From Planctomycetales bacterium (GTDB lineage Bacteria; Planctomycetota; Planctomycetia; Isosphaerales; Isosphaeraceae): 64,000 nucleotides of DNA. The stretch lies in NCBI GenBank assembly GCA_027449865.1, contig DAIDKV010000164.1, positions 53,540 to 117,539 on the forward strand. The letters are read 5' to 3'. The position numbers were made by a program, and so were the translations under genes. Below, piece after piece: positions 8,880-17,048 of this stretch. The notes below the pieces were generated by a model. That model was not told the origin of the DNA and did no database searches. It saw only the letters and a program-made list of their open reading frames with translations. How positions within the stretch are numbered: the stretch's first letter is position 1; each line of letters starts with the position of its first letter.

Positions 8880-9217
8880 TGTCCATCCCACTCTCGGACG
8901 TTTCGAACGCCCCGCGGTCCCGGCCCCACTTCGCGATCCTCGCCTGAATCCGAACAACCACATCGACGGATTCTGGCAACGTGATTGGGGATTTCTTGCC
9001 CTTCGGAGATCGACCTCGTTAAGATCTCCCTCGCCTATAGTCACGTCTGGCGCGCTGATGCGGTAACAAGGATGAAGTCGTCCGGCGGTCGCGATCCTCT
9101 GAATGCTCAGCGAGCGTGCGAGACACTTTCGCAGGAGTCCTGCGCCCTCCTGCTCGGGAAGTCGCTTCGGCTCCCGATCGGGCATGGCCCTGGCGACAAA
9201 TCGAAGGGGATGGTCGG
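8880..9217. other. Intergenic spacer with no recognised gene
   Basis: About 340 bp between the ThuA-like gene and the PEP-CTERM gene. Short frames are present but none has a family resemblance or a ribosome site. It should contain the promoter of the PEP-CTERM gene; a TATAGT element near 9050 is the best -10 candidate but lacks a convincing -35 partner. Confidence 0.4.
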
Positions 9218-9871
9218 ATGCGATCCGGATGGTGGGTAGGGTCCTGGGTCATCATCGGACTGAGTCTGTTCCACGCGGGCGAGGCGCGGGCAGGTGGCAA
9301 CCTCCTGGTCAACGGCGGCTTCGAGACGGGGAACCTGAGCGGCTGGTCGGTTTCGGGCAACACCCGCTTCACGATGGTGACGGATTATTCGGTCGGTCTC
9401 CAGGGCACCGGGCCGGACGCGCCTCACTCCGGAAGCGACTATGCCTTGCTCGGACCGGTCGGGTCGATGGGCCACCTGAGCCAGACGATCGCCACCACGG
9501 CCGGCCAGACTTACCTTATTCGCTGGTGGCTCGCCAGCGATGGCAGCACCGGCAACGAATTCTCAGCCTCCTGGAATGGCTCCACGCTTTTCGATCAGGT
9601 CGACGTCCCGCGCCAGGGTTATCAGCTCTTCACCGAGAAAGCCGTGGCGGCCGGCTCGTTCAGCACTTTGACGTTCTCCTACCAGAACAATCCGGGTTTT
9701 TTCTCGCTCGACGACGTTTCGGTCTCCGTGAGTCCGATGGCCGCGAACAACCTGAACGCCACGTCGGTCCCTGAACCGTCGGGCCTGCTCCTCCTCGCTT
9801 TGGGCCTCGCGGCGGTGATCGCGGCCGGTCCGTCCGGCATCGCCTTAACCCGGGCGGTTCGCCTCCGGTAA
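9218..9871 (+). CDS. PEP-CTERM sorting domain protein
   Basis: A 217-residue exported protein. After a signal peptide ending at HAGEARA comes NLLVNGGFETGNLSGW, the typical opening of DUF642-like or CBM-like beta-sandwich domains in planctomycete surface proteins. The C-terminus has VPEPSG, a hydrophobic segment (LLLLALGLAAVIAAG) and basic residues, which is the PEP-CTERM tripartite anchor processed by exosortase. The protein is probably displayed on or released from the cell surface. I start it at ATG 9218, directly before the signal peptide; an upstream in-frame ATG at 9116 would place 34 extra residues ahead of the signal. Ligand unknown. Confidence 0.82.
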   Translation: MRSGWWVGSWVIIGLSLFHAGEARAGGNLLVNGGFETGNLSGWSVSGNTRFTMVTDYSVGLQGTGPDAPHSGSDYALLGPVGSMGHLSQTIATTAGQTYLIRWWLASDGSTGNEFSASWNGSTLFDQVDVPRQGYQLFTEKAVAAGSFSTLTFSYQNNPGFFSLDDVSVSVSPMAANNLNATSVPEPSGLLLLALGLAAVIAAGPSGIALTRAVRLR

Positions 9872-9946
9872 GATAAAAGAACCGACGTCGGATCGTCTCG
9901 TGAAGGTTCACGGGGGACCGTCGCGGGCCGGGATTGAGGATGAGAC

Positions 9947-11386
9947 TTGGGCGAGGCGGATGGCCGGCGTCGATTGCCACCGGTGGATGCGATCCTGAGC
10001 GAAAACGAGTTGACCGAGCCGATCCTTCGGCACGGCCGGCTCGCGGTGCGCCGGGCCGTTCGCAGGGTTCTCCAGGATCTCCGGGAAAACCTCGGAGCCG
10101 CCTCATCTCAACCGCTACCCGATCTCCCCTTCATCGTGAGTCGTTCGTTGGAGATCCTCGAGCGCGATCGTCGATCACTTCGGCCGGCGATCAATGCGAC
10201 GGGAATCCTGCTGCACACGGGTCTTGGCCGGGCACCGATCGCCGAGGAGGCCATCGCGGCCGTCGCCGAGGTGGCCGGCGTGTACAGCAACCTGGAGCTG
10301 GACCTCGACTCCGGCGTCCGGGGGCGTCGAACCTCGGGGATTTCTGGTCTGCTTCGCGAGCTGACCGGGGCGGCGGCGGCGACGGCCGTCAACAACAACG
10401 CCGGAGCGACCGTGCTAGCTCTTCGGGCCCTGGCGTCGGGGCGCGAGGTGATCGTCTCGCGTGGGCAGCTTGTCGAGATAGGCGGAAGCTTCCGCCTCCC
10501 CGAGATTTTCGAGGTCTCCGGCGCGAGGCTTCGCGAGGTGGGAACGACCAACAAAACCCGGCTGTCCGACTACCGAGCGGCGATCGGCCCGGAGACCGCC
10601 GCCATCTTGAGGGTCCATCCGAGCAACTACCGGATCGTCGGGTTCACGGAGCAACCCGAGCTGGTCGACCTCGTCGAGCTGGCGCACGCGCACGGGCTCT
10701 GGGCGATCGACGACATCGGCTCGGGCGCGATCAAGCCTGGCTGCCCGCCCGGCCTGGAGGGCGAGCCGACCGCCGCCGAGGCGATCGCCGCGGGTGCCGA
10801 TCTGGTTCTCTTTTCGGGAGACAAGTTGCTCGGCGGGCCGCAGTCCGGGATCATGGTCGGAGGGCGCGAGGCGATCGGACGAATTGAGGTCGACCCGCTG
10901 ATGCGGGCTCTTCGGCTCGACAAGCTGACCCTCGCCGCGCTCGAGGCGACGCTTCGACTGGCGCTCGACCCGGCTCATGCCCGGCATCGGATCCCGCTCT
11001 GGTCCATGATCGCGACGCCCGCCTCCGAACTGGAATCGCGGGCCAGGGCGCTGGCCTCGCGACTCTCGGCCGAGTGGGGACTCCTGGCCTCGGCCGTGGC
11101 CTCGGAGGCTTACATCGGCGGCGGCAGCGCCCCGATCCTGCCCATCGAGTCGGCGGCCATCGCCATCGCGCCGCCGTTCCCGATCGCGGGGGGCGAGTCG
11201 GAGTTCGCCGCCGCCCTTCGGACTGGCGATCCACCCGTGGTGGCACGAGTGCGGAAGGGAAGTGTCCTGCTGGATCTGCGGACGATTCCCCCCGACCAGG
11301 AGCCGCGATTACTCGACGCGATCCGGACGTTGTGTCAGGATAGGAACTCCCCGGCGGACGGGCGAGATCGACCGGGTTCGATCTGA
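9947..11386 (+). CDS. selA: L-seryl-tRNA(Sec) selenium transferase
   Basis: A 479-residue PLP enzyme that converts seryl-tRNA(Sec) to selenocysteinyl-tRNA(Sec) with selenophosphate. Diagnostic segments are RRLPPVDAIL at the N-terminus, INATGILLHTGLGRAP, AAATAVNNNAGATVLAL, REVGTTNKTRLSDY and the PLP-lysine segment LFSGDKLLGGPQSG with Lys293. The only usable start is TTG 9947, since an in-frame stop lies two codons upstream; an AGGA precedes it. SelB is encoded about 30 kb away on the other strand, so the selenocysteine pathway is split. No selD or selC is visible. The next gene, an FAH hydrolase, lies 22 bp downstream and may be co-transcribed without being functionally related. Confidence 0.95.
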   Translation: MGEADGRRRLPPVDAILSENELTEPILRHGRLAVRRAVRRVLQDLRENLGAASSQPLPDLPFIVSRSLEILERDRRSLRPAINATGILLHTGLGRAPIAEEAIAAVAEVAGVYSNLELDLDSGVRGRRTSGISGLLRELTGAAAATAVNNNAGATVLALRALASGREVIVSRGQLVEIGGSFRLPEIFEVSGARLREVGTTNKTRLSDYRAAIGPETAAILRVHPSNYRIVGFTEQPELVDLVELAHAHGLWAIDDIGSGAIKPGCPPGLEGEPTAAEAIAAGADLVLFSGDKLLGGPQSGIMVGGREAIGRIEVDPLMRALRLDKLTLAALEATLRLALDPAHARHRIPLWSMIATPASELESRARALASRLSAEWGLLASAVASEAYIGGGSAPILPIESAAIAIAPPFPIAGGESEFAAALRTGDPPVVARVRKGSVLLDLRTIPPDQEPRLLDAIRTLCQDRNSPADGRDRPGSI

Positions 11387-11408
11387 GCGGGGCGGAGGTA
11401 CAGAGACG

Positions 11409-12383
11409 ATGCGCATCTGTCGATTCGGCTACGACGAAATGGTCCTGACGGGCTTCTACGACGACACGCACGTCATTCCCATCGACCAGGCGGCCGAGGC
11501 TTACAGCCGTGAGAACGAGGTGGAGATGATTCTTCCCTCGACCGAGGACCCGCTCGAACTGCTCCCCCCCGACGGTTCCTCTTACGAGGCCGCCCGCGAG
11601 CTCTTCACCTGGATCAGCCGTCTGGAGGGGGAAGACCGCGCCGAAATCGCGATCCCGGTGGCGGAAGTCCGCCTGCTCACTCCCCTGGCCAACCCGGGCA
11701 AGATCCTCCTGCTCGCCGGAAACTACGCCAAGCACATCGCCGAACGTGGCGGAACGGCCGCCGAGCGTCGAGAAACCTTCCCTTATGTCTTCATGAAACC
11801 CAACACCACGCTGACCAGGCCCGGCGACCCCATCGTGATCCCGGCCGTTTCGCCCGATCAAATCGACTGGGAATGCGAGCTTGGCGTCGTGATCGGTCGG
11901 ATTTGCCGACGCGTGGATGAGGATGAGGCGCTCGGTTACGTCGCCGGCTACACGGTCGTTAACGACATCAGCGACCGGGGCTATCGACCGAATCCCGATC
12001 GCAAACCGCGTGAACGCGACAGGTTTTTCGACTGGCAGCATGGCAAGTGGCACGACACGTTCTGTCCGATGGGCCCCTGCATCCTCTCAGCCGACGCGGT
12101 CGCCGATCCGCAGTCGCTTCCGATCCGGCTGACAGTCAACGGCGAGGTCAAGCAGGACGCCTCGACGGCCGAGATGGTCTTCCCGGTTGCCGCGATCGTC
12201 TCGTTCATCTCTCGGTTGATGACCCTTCGACCGGGCGACGTTATCGCCACGGGAACTCCTTCTGGAGTCGGCTCTGCCACGGGCACGTACCTTCGTCCGG
12301 GCGACCATGTTGTTGCCTCGATCGACCCGATTGGTTCGCTGGAAAATCCCGTCGAGGACGAAACGATGGAAGAGAACCTGTGA
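11409..12383 (+). CDS. Fumarylacetoacetate hydrolase (FAH) family protein
   Basis: A 324-residue enzyme of the FAH superfamily, which cleaves or decarboxylates beta-keto or acylpyruvate-type acids with Mg2+ or Mn2+. Seen are GKILLLAGNYAKH, DQIDWECELGVVIGR (two metal-binding Glu), GYVAGYTVVNDISDR (metal Asp) and the C-terminal GDVIATGTPSGVG loop. The N-terminal 90 residues form the small beta domain found in many family members. The exact substrate cannot be assigned from sequence. The start at ATG 11409 fits a GGAGG about 11 bases upstream. It follows selA at 22 bp. Confidence 0.88.
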   Translation: MRICRFGYDEMVLTGFYDDTHVIPIDQAAEAYSRENEVEMILPSTEDPLELLPPDGSSYEAARELFTWISRLEGEDRAEIAIPVAEVRLLTPLANPGKILLLAGNYAKHIAERGGTAAERRETFPYVFMKPNTTLTRPGDPIVIPAVSPDQIDWECELGVVIGRICRRVDEDEALGYVAGYTVVNDISDRGYRPNPDRKPRERDRFFDWQHGKWHDTFCPMGPCILSADAVADPQSLPIRLTVNGEVKQDASTAEMVFPVAAIVSFISRLMTLRPGDVIATGTPSGVGSATGTYLRPGDHVVASIDPIGSLENPVEDETMEENL

Positions 12384-12460
12384 ACGCCCCCGCGCTACCG
12401 GAGAACCGCGGCCCCACCCCTCGGTGACCCACCGGTCGGCTCGCACCAGGAAATCCTGGT

Positions 12461-12600
12461 CGTTCTGAAGGTCATATTGAATTTTGATTCTTCATTCTTG
12501 AATATGGAACCTTGATTTTTCATTTTTGAATGTGGAATCTGGATTTTGGAATCGTCTGGGTTCTGAAATCTGGAATCCAGACTCTTAAATCTCTGAGTCC
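12461..12600. repeat. AT-rich array of degenerate TGGAATC words
   Basis: The 295-bp spacer before pyc contains an island of low GC. Short words based on TGGAATCT, TTGAATNTGGAA and TCTGAAATC recur imperfectly about every 10-20 bp. The same words occur in two other spacers of this window (near 16.95 kb and 41.9 kb), and nowhere inside genes that I noticed apart from the last codons of selB. No gene fits here. Confidence 0.6.
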
Positions 12601-12678
12601 TCCGTTCCGCAAGCCCCCGCGGGCGAGGGTGCCCACCTGAGATCCGCGGGGCCCACGAAAGTTGATCAGGACCGCCCG

Positions 12679-15600
12679 ATGACCTCATTCCGCAAGCTGC
12701 TGGCCGCCAATCGGGGCGAGATCGCCATCCGGGTTTTCCGCTCGGCACACGAGCTGGGCATCCGAACGGTGGCGATCTACACCCACGAGGACCGGTTCGC
12801 GACCCACCGCCTGAAGGCCGACGAGGCGTACGAGATCGGCCGACCCGGCGAGCCGATCCGGAGTTACCTCGACATCGAGGCGATCGTCTCCCTGGCTCGG
12901 GAGAAGGGCGTCGACGCGATCCATCCCGGCTACGGTGTTCTTTCCGAGAACGCCGCCTTCGCCAGGGCGTGTGCCCAGGCCGGGATTACCTTCGTGGGTC
13001 CTCGTCCGGAATTGCTCGATCAGCTTGGCGACAAGGTCGCCGCGCGCCGGCTGGCTCGCGAGGCCGGCCTGCCGGTCCTTTCCGGCAGCGACGACCCCGT
13101 CCAACCCGGTCCCGAGGCCCGCGCCCTGGCCGAAAAACTCGGCTTCCCGGTGATCGTCAAGGCGTCGATGGGCGGTGGAGGACGCGGGATGCGGGTCGTC
13201 GAGTCGGCCGACGCTCTCGACGCCGCGCTCGACCAGGCCCGTCGCGAGGCGGGCACGGCCTTCGGTGTTCCGGACGTCTTCATCGAGAAGTTTCTCCGAC
13301 GCGCCAAGCACATCGAGGTCCAGATCCTCGGCGACCGCCACGGCAACCTGGTCCACCTCTTCGAGCGAGACTGCTCGGTCCAGCGCAGGCATCAGAAGAT
13401 CGTCGAGATCGCTCCCGCGCCGAACCTCGACCCGAAGGTCCGGACGGCCATCTGCGACGCCGCCGTCGCGATCGCCCGGCACGTCGGCTATGAGAATGCC
13501 GGCACGGTCGAGTTCCTCTACGACGTCGACACCGGCTCGTTCTACTTCATCGAGGTCAATCCGCGAATCCAGGTCGAGCACACGGTTACCGAGGTGGTCA
13601 CGGGCGTCGACCTGGTCAAGAGCCAGATCCTGATCGCCGCCGGCGCTCCGCTTTCGGATCCCGAGATCGATATCCCCAACCAGGCCTCGGTGAAGGTTCA
13701 GGGTTTCGCCTTGCAGTGCCGGGTGACGACCGAGGATCCCGAGAACAAGTTCACGCCGGATTACGGCCGGATCACCCATTACCGGGCGGTCGGCGGTGTC
13801 GGCATCCGGACCGACGGAGGTCCTGCCCTCACGGGCGCCATCATCACGCCCTTCTATGATTCGCTCCTGGTGAAGATTAGCGCCTACGGACGCCGGTTCG
13901 TCGACGCGGCCAAGCGGCAGGAGCGGGCCTTGCAGGAATTCCGCGTCCGGGGCGTGAAGACGAACGTCCCGTTCCTGGTGAACCTGGTCACGCATCCCAC
14001 CTTCCTTGCCGGTGATTGCACGACCCGGTTCCTGGACGAAACGCCCGAGCTCTTCAATTTCCCGATCCGACAGGACCGGGCGACCAAGCTGCTGAACTAT
14101 GCGGCGGAGGTCACCATCAACGGCTTCCCGGGTGTCACGCGGCCCCAGGGTTATGCCACGCCCGCCGAGCCCTTACCGCCGGAATTCGACCGGCTTTCCA
14201 CTCCACCGCCTGGCTCTCGCCAGCGGCTAAAGGAGATGGGCGCCGATGCCTTCTGCGGATGGATTCGCGAGCAAACGCCGCTCCTCCTGACCGACACCAC
14301 CTTTCGCGACGCGCACCAGTCGCTCCTGGCCACGAGGGTTCGCACCCGCGACATGCTTCGCGTCGCCGATGCCTACGCTCGCCATTGCCCGAATATTTTC
14401 TCGATCGAGATGTGGGGCGGGGCCACGTTCGACACGGCGATGAGGTTCCTCAAGGAGGACCCCTGGGACCGCCTGGCCCGGCTCCGCGAGCGAATCCCGA
14501 ATATCCTCTTCCAGATGCTCCTCCGCGGTTCGAACGCGGTCGGTTACACCAGCTACCCCGACAACGTGGTCAGGGCCTTCATCAAGGAGGCCGCCGACGC
14601 CGGGATCGACCTTTTCCGGGTCTTCGACTCGCTCAACTGGGTGCCGAACATGGCCCTTTCGATTGAGGCCGTGCGCGAGTCGGGCATGCTCTGCGAGGCG
14701 GCCATCTGTTACACCGGCGACATTCTCAATCCTGCCCGGCAGAAGTACAACCTCGCGTATTACGTCAATCTCGCGAAGGAGCTGAAGAAGCGAGGCGCCC
14801 ACCTGATCGCAATCAAGGACATGGCCGGTCTCTGCAAGCCGGCCGCCGCCGAGCGGCTGGTCAAGGCCCTTCGCGAGGAGGTCGACCTGCCGATCCACTT
14901 CCACACCCACGACATCGGCGGAGCGCAGGCGGCGAGCATCCTTCGGGGCGCGGATGTCGGCCTCGACATCGCCGATGGCGCCATCGCCTCGATGTCCGGC
15001 CTGACCTCGCAGCCGAGCCTCAATGCCCTGGTCGAATCGCTCCGGTACACGCCCCGCGAGACCGGGGTCGATCCGGCCGCCCTGATCGAGATGAGCCGGT
15101 ACTGGGATGAGGTTCGCAAACTCTATGCTCCGTTCGAGTCGGGCCCGCGATCTCCAGCGGCCGACCTTTACGAGCTGGAAATGCCGGGTGGACAGTATTC
15201 CAACCTCTTTCAACAGGCCAGGGCCCTTGGCCTGGCTGCGCGGTGGCACGAGGTCTGCTCGGCCTACGCGGAGGTCAACCGCCTCTTCGGCGACATCATC
15301 AAGGTGACGCCCAGCTCGAAGGTCGTCGGCGACATGGCCCTCTTTGTCGTCGCCAACAATCTTACCGAGCAGGATATGCTCGACCCCCAGCGCGAGCTGG
15401 CCTTCCCCGAGAGTGTGGTCGAATTCTTTGAGGGGCGCCTGGGCCAGCCGCCGGGCGGGTTCCCGAAGGTGCTTCAGGAGCGGGTTTTGAAGGGTCGGAA
15501 GCCGCTCACCGAGCGCCCGGGCGCCAACCTGCCGCCGGCCGATCTGGCGGCGGCGAGCGAGAAGGCGACGGACCTTCTCGGCCGCCCGGCCAACGAGCGC

Positions 15601-16128
15601 GACGGCCTCAGCCAGGTCCTTTACCCTCGCGTTTTCCCCGAGCTGGCCGCCCACGAGCGGGCGTATTCCGATACCTCGATCCTGCCGACCTCCATTTTCT
15701 TCTTCGGGCCCGATCCCGGGGCCGAGGTTCCGATCGAGATCGAGCCGGGCAAGACGCTGATCGTCAAGCTGCTCGCGGTCGGCGAGCCTCACGCCGACGG
15801 AAAGCGAACGGTTTTCTTCGAGCTGAACGGACAGCCTCGCGAGATTCAGGTCGCCGATCGCTCGCTCGCCTCGGCCATCCGAGAGGCTCCGACGGCCGAC
15901 GCCTCCGACCCGAACCAGGTGGGATCGCCGCTCCCGGGGCTGGTTGTGGGCGTCGCGGTCGCGGTGGGCGACCCGGTCCGCAAGGGGCAGAAGCTGCTCT
16001 CGATTGAAGCGATGAAGATGGAGACGACCATCTACGCCGAGCGCCCGGGGCGGGTGGTCGAGCTGCTCGCGGCGGTGGGGCATCAGGTCAAAACGGGGGA
16101 ATTGCTCCTCCGCCTGGGCGAGGAATAA
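12679..16128 (+). CDS. pyc: Pyruvate carboxylase
   Basis: A single-chain 1149-residue biotin enzyme that carboxylates pyruvate to oxaloacetate, feeding the TCA cycle and aspartate-family synthesis. Order of domains: biotin carboxylase (about 1-450, with the ATP-grasp glycine-rich loop KASMGGGGRGMR and the EVNPRIQVEHT signature), carboxyltransferase (about 530-820, with LLTDTTFRDAHQS and the metal-binding HFHTHD), allosteric linker (to about 1070), and a C-terminal biotinyl domain with EAMKMETT, biotin on Lys1113. Length matches the alpha4-type enzymes. The biotin ligase gene starts 4 bp after the stop, an informative pairing, so the ligase probably loads this protein. Confidence 0.97.
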   Translation: MTSFRKLLAANRGEIAIRVFRSAHELGIRTVAIYTHEDRFATHRLKADEAYEIGRPGEPIRSYLDIEAIVSLAREKGVDAIHPGYGVLSENAAFARACAQAGITFVGPRPELLDQLGDKVAARRLAREAGLPVLSGSDDPVQPGPEARALAEKLGFPVIVKASMGGGGRGMRVVESADALDAALDQARREAGTAFGVPDVFIEKFLRRAKHIEVQILGDRHGNLVHLFERDCSVQRRHQKIVEIAPAPNLDPKVRTAICDAAVAIARHVGYENAGTVEFLYDVDTGSFYFIEVNPRIQVEHTVTEVVTGVDLVKSQILIAAGAPLSDPEIDIPNQASVKVQGFALQCRVTTEDPENKFTPDYGRITHYRAVGGVGIRTDGGPALTGAIITPFYDSLLVKISAYGRRFVDAAKRQERALQEFRVRGVKTNVPFLVNLVTHPTFLAGDCTTRFLDETPELFNFPIRQDRATKLLNYAAEVTINGFPGVTRPQGYATPAEPLPPEFDRLSTPPPGSRQRLKEMGADAFCGWIREQTPLLLTDTTFRDAHQSLLATRVRTRDMLRVADAYARHCPNIFSIEMWGGATFDTAMRFLKEDPWDRLARLRERIPNILFQMLLRGSNAVGYTSYPDNVVRAFIKEAADAGIDLFRVFDSLNWVPNMALSIEAVRESGMLCEAAICYTGDILNPARQKYNLAYYVNLAKELKKRGAHLIAIKDMAGLCKPAAAERLVKALREEVDLPIHFHTHDIGGAQAASILRGADVGLDIADGAIASMSGLTSQPSLNALVESLRYTPRETGVDPAALIEMSRYWDEVRKLYAPFESGPRSPAADLYELEMPGGQYSNLFQQARALGLAARWHEVCSAYAEVNRLFGDIIKVTPSSKVVGDMALFVVANNLTEQDMLDPQRELAFPESVVEFFEGRLGQPPGGFPKVLQERVLKGRKPLTERPGANLPPADLAAASEKATDLLGRPANERDGLSQVLYPRVFPELAAHERAYSDTSILPTSIFFFGPDPGAEVPIEIEPGKTLIVKLLAVGEPHADGKRTVFFELNGQPREIQVADRSLASAIREAPTADASDPNQVGSPLPGLVVGVAVAVGDPVRKGQKLLSIEAMKMETTIYAERPGRVVELLAAVGHQVKTGELLLRLGEE

Positions 16129-16132
16129 GATC

Positions 16133-16924
16133 GTGGTGGACCAGCCGGACCTGTGGCCGGAGGGCGCCTGGCCGTTCCTCCGGTCGATGATCGTGCGGGA
16201 GGAGGTCGAATCCACCAGCGACCTGGCCGCCCGGATGGTCCGCGAGGGAAAAACCCCTCTGCCCCTGGGCATCTGGGCTCATCGCCAGACGCGAGGCCGG
16301 GGGCGGGGCGATCATCTCTGGTGGTCGGACGAGGGAAGTCTGACCTTCACCCTGGCGATCGACCCCGAGGCGCACGGCCTGGCCCGCGCCTCCGAGCCGA
16401 AGCTGGCGCTCGCGACGGCGGTCGCGGTGATCGAGGCGATCGAAGGCCTGGGCTACCGATCCCCGGCCCTCGGCATCCGATGGCCCAATGACATCCAGAT
16501 CGGTGCCCAAAAGCTCGGCGGCATTCTCCCGGAGCGGATCGAGACGTCCAGCGGTCCTCGATTGCTGATCGGCTTGGGCCTGAACGTCGCGACCGACCCG
16601 ATCGCGATGCCGCCCGAGATCCGAGGGATGGCCGCCAGTCTCGCGGAGATGGCCGGGGCTTCCATGCCGCGACCAGGTCGTTCTGAGTGCCTGGCGGCGA
16701 TCCTGGATCATCTCAGCGCGATCTTGCCGAGGCTTTCGGCGAATGACACCGACCTGGTCCGTCGATGGAACGCGCTTGACCTGCTTCGCGACGAGCCGGT
16801 CCGTGTCGCGCTTGGCTCGCGGATCGTGGTCGGGATCGGCGCGGGGATCGACGCCGAGGGGGCTCTCGTCGTCGATGTCGGAAGAAAAGAAGAACGCCTC
16901 AGCGGAGGGACAGTCCTCCGCTAA
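16133..16924 (+). CDS. birA: Biotin--[carboxylase] ligase
   Basis: A 263-residue biotin protein ligase that adenylates biotin and transfers it to the carrier lysine. Key parts are EESTS-type substrate loop (VEESTSDLA reads as VESTSDLAA), the adenylate-binding TRGRGRGDHLWWS (residues about 56-68, the GRGR loop) and IRWPNDIQI with GGILPE for biotin. It begins directly with the catalytic domain: there is no N-terminal winged helix, so it is a monofunctional class I ligase and cannot be the repressor of the bio genes at 36-41 kb. Start is GTG 16133, 4 bp after pyc, so translation is coupled to its main substrate. Confidence 0.92.
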   Translation: MVDQPDLWPEGAWPFLRSMIVREEVESTSDLAARMVREGKTPLPLGIWAHRQTRGRGRGDHLWWSDEGSLTFTLAIDPEAHGLARASEPKLALATAVAVIEAIEGLGYRSPALGIRWPNDIQIGAQKLGGILPERIETSSGPRLLIGLGLNVATDPIAMPPEIRGMAASLAEMAGASMPRPGRSECLAAILDHLSAILPRLSANDTDLVRRWNALDLLRDEPVRVALGSRIVVGIGAGIDAEGALVVDVGRKEERLSGGTVLR

Positions 16925-16939
16925 GGCGTTCGTTCCGTC

Positions 16940-17042
16940 TCGAATCTCGAATCCGGGATGTTCAGTCTGAAATCCAGATTCTGAGATCTTGAATCTGGAA
17001 TCTTCCATCACGAATCCGTGCTCTGGAATCTGCAATCCAGCC
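16940..17042. repeat. AT-rich array of degenerate TCTGGAATC words
   Basis: Between the convergent birA and secDF stops, copies of GAATCT, TCTGAAATC and TCTGGAATC follow one another in about 100 bp. It is the second of three such arrays in this window and, like the one at 41.9 kb, separates convergent genes. Confidence 0.6.
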
Positions 17043-17048
17043 CAGGTA

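Noticed and set aside
12461..12600. Spacer repeats as a CRISPR array
   Set aside because: The words are short (7-10 bp), degenerate and unevenly spaced, with no cas genes and no constant repeat length.
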